Below, one piece after another: positions 62,608-64,000 of a stretch of DNA of 64,000 nt. The DNA is from UBA1268 sp965662195 (GTDB taxonomy: Bacteria; Planctomycetota; Planctomycetia; Pirellulales; UBA1268), in contig CBFIHA010000005.1 of assembly GCA_965662195.1 (NCBI GenBank), positions 1 through 64,000 of the forward strand, read 5' to 3'. Position numbers and translations under genes: made by a program. The stretch's first letter is position 1, and each line of letters starts with the position of its first letter. The notes under the pieces are model-generated. The model was not told the origin of the DNA. It did not search any database and worked only from the letters and a program-made list of their open reading frames with translations.

Positions 62608-62756
62608 TGCTGGCGGCGGAAAATGCCAGCCATGGCCCCTACCCGCCAATGCAGCCGCTCAACAGCTCACTCAGGCGACCCCCGAAAACGCCGAGGGTTT
62701 TCGGGGGTCGCTGCCGCTGCATGCACGCGGCGGGGAACTTTATTCACAGGCTGCTA
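62608..62756 (-). repeat. palindromic structured repeat, copy D
   Basis: About 149 bp between purC and aroC, same orientation as copy B. It keeps CCATGGCCC near the left end, the right terminus (minus strand TTTAGCAGCCTGTG) and the central hairpin, now a perfect 14-bp stem GCGACCCCCGAAAA (62675-62688) with TTTTCGGGGGTCGC (62698-62711) around CGCCGAGGG. Compared with copy A (GGCAACCCCGAA) the stem has changed on both arms together. The small GCCGC/GCGGC stem is also kept with a different loop. Confidence 0.8.
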
Positions 62757-62845
62757 AACTGCCACCGAATAGGAGTGGCCGCTTTGTCGGCTGACACTCC
62801 GCTGTTCTGCCGCGTTCCCCCACCCTTTGTGAGCCTGGTTTGCCG

Positions 62846-63985
62846 ATGCTGCGTTACTGGACTGCTGGTGAATCTCATGGGCCCGCACTCACTGCACTGG
62901 TCGACGGTTTTCCGGCCGGCCTCCCTGTCGATACTGGCCTGATCGACGCTGAACTGCAGCGGCGGCAAGGGGGCTATGGCCGGGGCGGCCGACAGCGGAT
63001 CGAGACCGATACGGTGACCTTTTTGTCTGGGCTTTGGCAGGGCAGGACACTTGGCAGCCCGCTGACGCTCCAGGTGATCAATCGTGACGCGAAGCTCGAG
63101 AAACTGGAGGACATTGAGCGTCCTCGGCCGGGGCATGCCGACCTTCCGGGAGCGATCAAACATCTTGGCGGGGTACGGGCCGTGCTTGAGCGGGCCAGTG
63201 CCCGTGAGACGGCCGCCCGGGTGGCCGCCGGTGGCTTGGCGCGTCAGTTGCTGGCCGTCTTCGGGATCGAAGTGGCTGGCTGGGTGACCGAGTTGGGGGG
63301 CGTCGTGTTGGGAGACCGGACCGGCAGCCTGCCGGACCTCCGTCGGCTCCGCGACGAAAGCGCAATTTATTCACTGCACCCGGAGCGGGATGGTGAGGTG
63401 ACCGAACTGATTGATCGAATCGGCAAGGAGGGCGACACGCTTGGCGGCATCGTCGAGGTCCGTGTGGAGGGGCTGCCAATTGGCCTCGGAACCCATGCCC
63501 AGTGGGACCGGAAGCTTGATGGCCAGCTGGCCCAGGCGGTGATGGCGGTTCAGGCGATCAAGGGTGTTGAAATCGGCATGGGCTTTGAAACTGCCCGCCG
63601 CCGCGGGTCGGAGGTGCACGACCCCATCCATTACGAGCCCGATCAGCAGGCTGGGCCAACGCTCGGTTTTGTGCGGCCCACGAATAATGCCGGCGGCCTT
63701 GAGGCCGGCATCACCAACGGCCAGCCACTCGTGGTGCGGGCTGCCATGAAGCCGATCAGCACCCTGCGGAAGCCACTTGCCTCGATCAATCTGACCACGA
63801 AGCAGCCGGAAGCCGCCGCCTACGAACGCAGCGATGTCTGTGCCGTCAGTGCCTGCAGCGTGATCATCGAAAATGTGGTGGCGTTCACGCTGGCGGCGGC
63901 TCTGGTCGATAAATTCGGAGGTGACAGCGTGGAGGAGATGCAGGCCCGCTGGAGGCTGTTCGGTGAGTTGGCGACTAGTCGCTGA
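62846..63985 (+). CDS. aroC: chorismate synthase
   Basis: 379 aa from ATG 62846. N-terminal LRYWTAGESHGPALTALVDG carries the FMN/EPSP-binding His, followed by RRQGGYGRGGRQRIETDTV, GHADLPGAIKH, RASARETAARVAAGGLARQL and the C-terminal GGLEAGITNGQPLVVRAAMK and RSDVCAVSACSVI. It converts EPSP to chorismate with reduced FMN, supplying trpE and the other aromatic branches. It ends 15 bases before the window edge. Confidence 0.97.
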   Translation: MLRYWTAGESHGPALTALVDGFPAGLPVDTGLIDAELQRRQGGYGRGGRQRIETDTVTFLSGLWQGRTLGSPLTLQVINRDAKLEKLEDIERPRPGHADLPGAIKHLGGVRAVLERASARETAARVAAGGLARQLLAVFGIEVAGWVTELGGVVLGDRTGSLPDLRRLRDESAIYSLHPERDGEVTELIDRIGKEGDTLGGIVEVRVEGLPIGLGTHAQWDRKLDGQLAQAVMAVQAIKGVEIGMGFETARRRGSEVHDPIHYEPDQQAGPTLGFVRPTNNAGGLEAGITNGQPLVVRAAMKPISTLRKPLASINLTTKQPEAAAYERSDVCAVSACSVIIENVVAFTLAAALVDKFGGDSVEEMQARWRLFGELATSR

Positions 63986-64000
63986 GCATGCGTCGCCGGG

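Noticed and set aside
40311..62756. REP/REPIN elements with a RAYT transposase
   Set aside because: No REP-type core tetranucleotide next to the hairpins and no Y1 transposase gene in the window; mobilisation by an enzyme elsewhere cannot be excluded.

Overview
High-GC bacterial chromosome, most likely a planctomycete of the Pirellulales type. The evidence is indirect: many long TPR/hypothetical proteins, Tat-targeted Gfo/Idh/MocA oxidoreductase and DUF3500-type proteins, a Hanks-type kinase, a lipoprotein with a terpene-cyclase-like toroid, McsA/McsB outside Firmicutes, and an ImuA-ImuB-DnaE2 mutasome. Genes are densely packed with many ATGA overlaps; almost everything is core metabolism or information processing.

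Layout. 1-4.7 kb: two TPR-type proteins feeding into an ExbB/TolQ plus two ExbD/TolR proton-channel operon. 4.8-9.5 kb (minus): Xer recombinase behind metH. 9.8-11.6 kb: a tightly overlapped trio (membrane protein, CpsD-like and ExeA-like ATPases) in which both P-loops lack the Walker A lysine. 11.6-14.9 kb (minus): mutM, a DUF3500 protein and thiO. 15.0-17.1 kb: trpB-trpA, followed by a hairpin array (17.15-17.65 kb). 17.7-20.1 kb (minus): trpE and a lone ABC ATPase. 20.4-22.0 kb: mcsA-mcsB; then coaD, a 62-aa membrane protein, a fused cobA-hemD, a TPR protein, rpsT, pyrK, rluB, manA, tpx, alaS, recA, a PfkB kinase and gltX to 39 kb. 39-51 kb: membrane proteins, superoxide dismutase, lipoproteins, tRNA-Asp, an SDR, a Ser/Thr kinase, a D-2-hydroxyacid dehydrogenase, DoxX and a Gfo/Idh/MocA protein. 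51.5-55.3 kb: a large lipoprotein and a caspase-like protein. 55.4-61.5 kb: imuA-imuB-dnaE2 behind a good promoter with an overlapping palindrome. 61.6-64 kb: purC and aroC.

The most unusual content is a dispersed family of about 150-bp structured repeats. Clear copies lie at 40311-40432, 55046-55195, 56163-56312 and 62608-62756, with fragments at 31989 and probably 20197. They have TAGC...GTGGA-type terminal inverted repeats, a GC-rich hairpin usually closed by an AGGAN loop, and a long hairpin whose loop (CCTTGG or similar) can pair with the CCAAG flank. Two copies sit in frame inside protein genes: imuA and the signal-peptide region of the caspase-like gene. The array at 17391-17650 carries the same modules with two loops kept identical while their 15-bp stems changed on both arms, the pattern expected of a selected structure. 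It resembles the Rickettsia palindromic elements in behaviour but I do not recognise the family.
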